Positions 4,958 through 5,142 of a stretch of 5,142 nt of DNA are shown here, piece by piece (the first letter of the stretch is position 1; every line of letters starts with the position of its first letter). The stretch lies in assembly GCA_019310865.1 (NCBI GenBank), contig JAFDDL010000319.1:1-5142 (forward strand). The letters run 5' to 3'. Origin of the DNA: Deltaproteobacteria bacterium (GTDB lineage Bacteria; Desulfobacterota; Desulfobacteria; Desulfobacterales; JAFDDL01). The position numbers and the translations under genes are program-made. The notes beneath the pieces were generated by a model. It was not told where the DNA came from and did no database searches. It saw nothing but the letters and a program-made list of their open reading frames with translations.

Positions 4958-5142
4958 ATGGAACAACCATTGACGCTCGTTAACCCGCATACGTTTTTTG
5001 GCGCACCGGTTTGCCACAACCTGGATGAATTAGATGCCCAGGTCGGTATTCTGGGGGTCCCCTTCGATCAGGGGGTCAATGTTCCTTTCGAGGTACCGTG
5101 AGAAAGCCAGGCCCCGGATGTGATTCGGGACTGCTCCCCGAC
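4958..5142 (+). CDS. arginase/agmatinase-family ureohydrolase, 5' part, interrupted by in-frame TGA and cut by window edge
   Basis: Translation starts at the ATG preceded by AAAGGAG (4944-4950, 7-nt spacing). The first 47 residues include AQVGILGVPFDQG (27-39), the first beta-strand and loop signature of the ureohydrolase family (agmatinase, guanidinobutyrase, arginase, formiminoglutamase), which hydrolyse a guanidino or similar group, usually releasing urea, at a di-manganese centre. Codon 48 is TGA (5099-5101). Beyond it the same frame reads ESQAPDVIRDCSP to the edge. This matches the family pattern 'RPGARFGPxAIRxxS', with TGA aligning on the conserved Gly of 'PG'. The metal-binding motifs would lie beyond the window. 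Either the gene is a pseudogene by a GGA-to-TGA change, or the base is a sequencing error, or the TGA is read through. If TGA is a true stop, the product is a nonfunctional 47-residue peptide (4958-5101). The specific substrate is unknown. Confidence 0.7.
5099..5101 (+). other. in-frame TGA in the ureohydrolase reading frame
   Basis: This is the only TGA in frame inside any gene-like reading frame here. The five complete genes end in TAA (three) or TAG (two). Downstream, two overlapping foldings are possible: CCCG (5113-5116) with CGGG (5126-5129), and TCGGGA (5125-5130) with TCCCCGA (5135-5141, one bulged C). A hairpin after TGA is what a bacterial selenocysteine insertion element needs, but GC-rich coding DNA often folds this way by chance. 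Confidence 0.6.

Noticed and set aside
4661..5017. 118-codon open frame on the - strand across the second SDR end and the ureohydrolase start
   Set aside because: It would overlap two supported genes and their Shine-Dalgarno, and shows no recognisable motif.
4958..5142. UGA decoded as glycine (genetic code 25) as the explanation for the in-frame TGA
   Set aside because: That code is known from Gracilibacteria and SR1; nothing else in the window suggests those lineages, no other in-frame TGA occurs in five full genes, and the possible left-edge gene ends in TGA.

Overview
The window is a compact block of genes all on the + strand, read as five complete genes, one interrupted or cut-off gene at the right edge, and possibly the last codons of another gene at the left edge. 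The order is a HemL-like class III aminotransferase (78-1412), a two-domain VOC/glyoxalase-fold protein (1476-2531), a small SRPBCC-fold protein (2619-3164), two short-chain dehydrogenases/reductases (SDRs; 3187-3942 and 4133-4927) and the start of an arginase/agmatinase-family ureohydrolase (4958 to the window end). Every gene except the doubtful left-edge fragment has a recognisable Shine-Dalgarno sequence.

The DNA is bacterial, of moderate G+C. No RNA gene, mobile element, CRISPR array or phage gene was seen. The gene mix (VOC, SRPBCC and SDR paralogues in a catabolic-looking run) and the short intergenic tandem repeats would fit a metabolically versatile anaerobe such as a Desulfobacterales-type deltaproteobacterium. 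That placement is an impression, not something the sequence proves.

Layout: spacings of 22 nt (SRPBCC to first SDR) and 30 nt (second SDR to ureohydrolase) point to co-transcription. The gaps 1413-1475, 2532-2618 and 3943-4132 are larger. Each holds its own short-period tandem repeat (7, 8 and about 10 nt units) downstream of a stop codon. The 190-nt gap before the second SDR also holds a perfect small hairpin and a weak terminator-like element, so it is the likeliest place for a transcript boundary.

Possible joint function (inference): a ureohydrolase would remove urea from a guanidino compound to leave an amine, the aminotransferase would turn an amine or amino acid into a carbonyl compound, and the SDRs would interconvert carbonyl and alcohol. 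The VOC and SRPBCC proteins could act on or bind an intermediate. The aminotransferase keeps the PLP site but lacks the Glu-containing motif of true glutamate-1-semialdehyde aminomutase, so a haem role is unlikely. The most notable anomaly is an in-frame TGA at codon 48 of the ureohydrolase gene, where family alignment predicts glycine and after which family-like sequence continues in the same frame.
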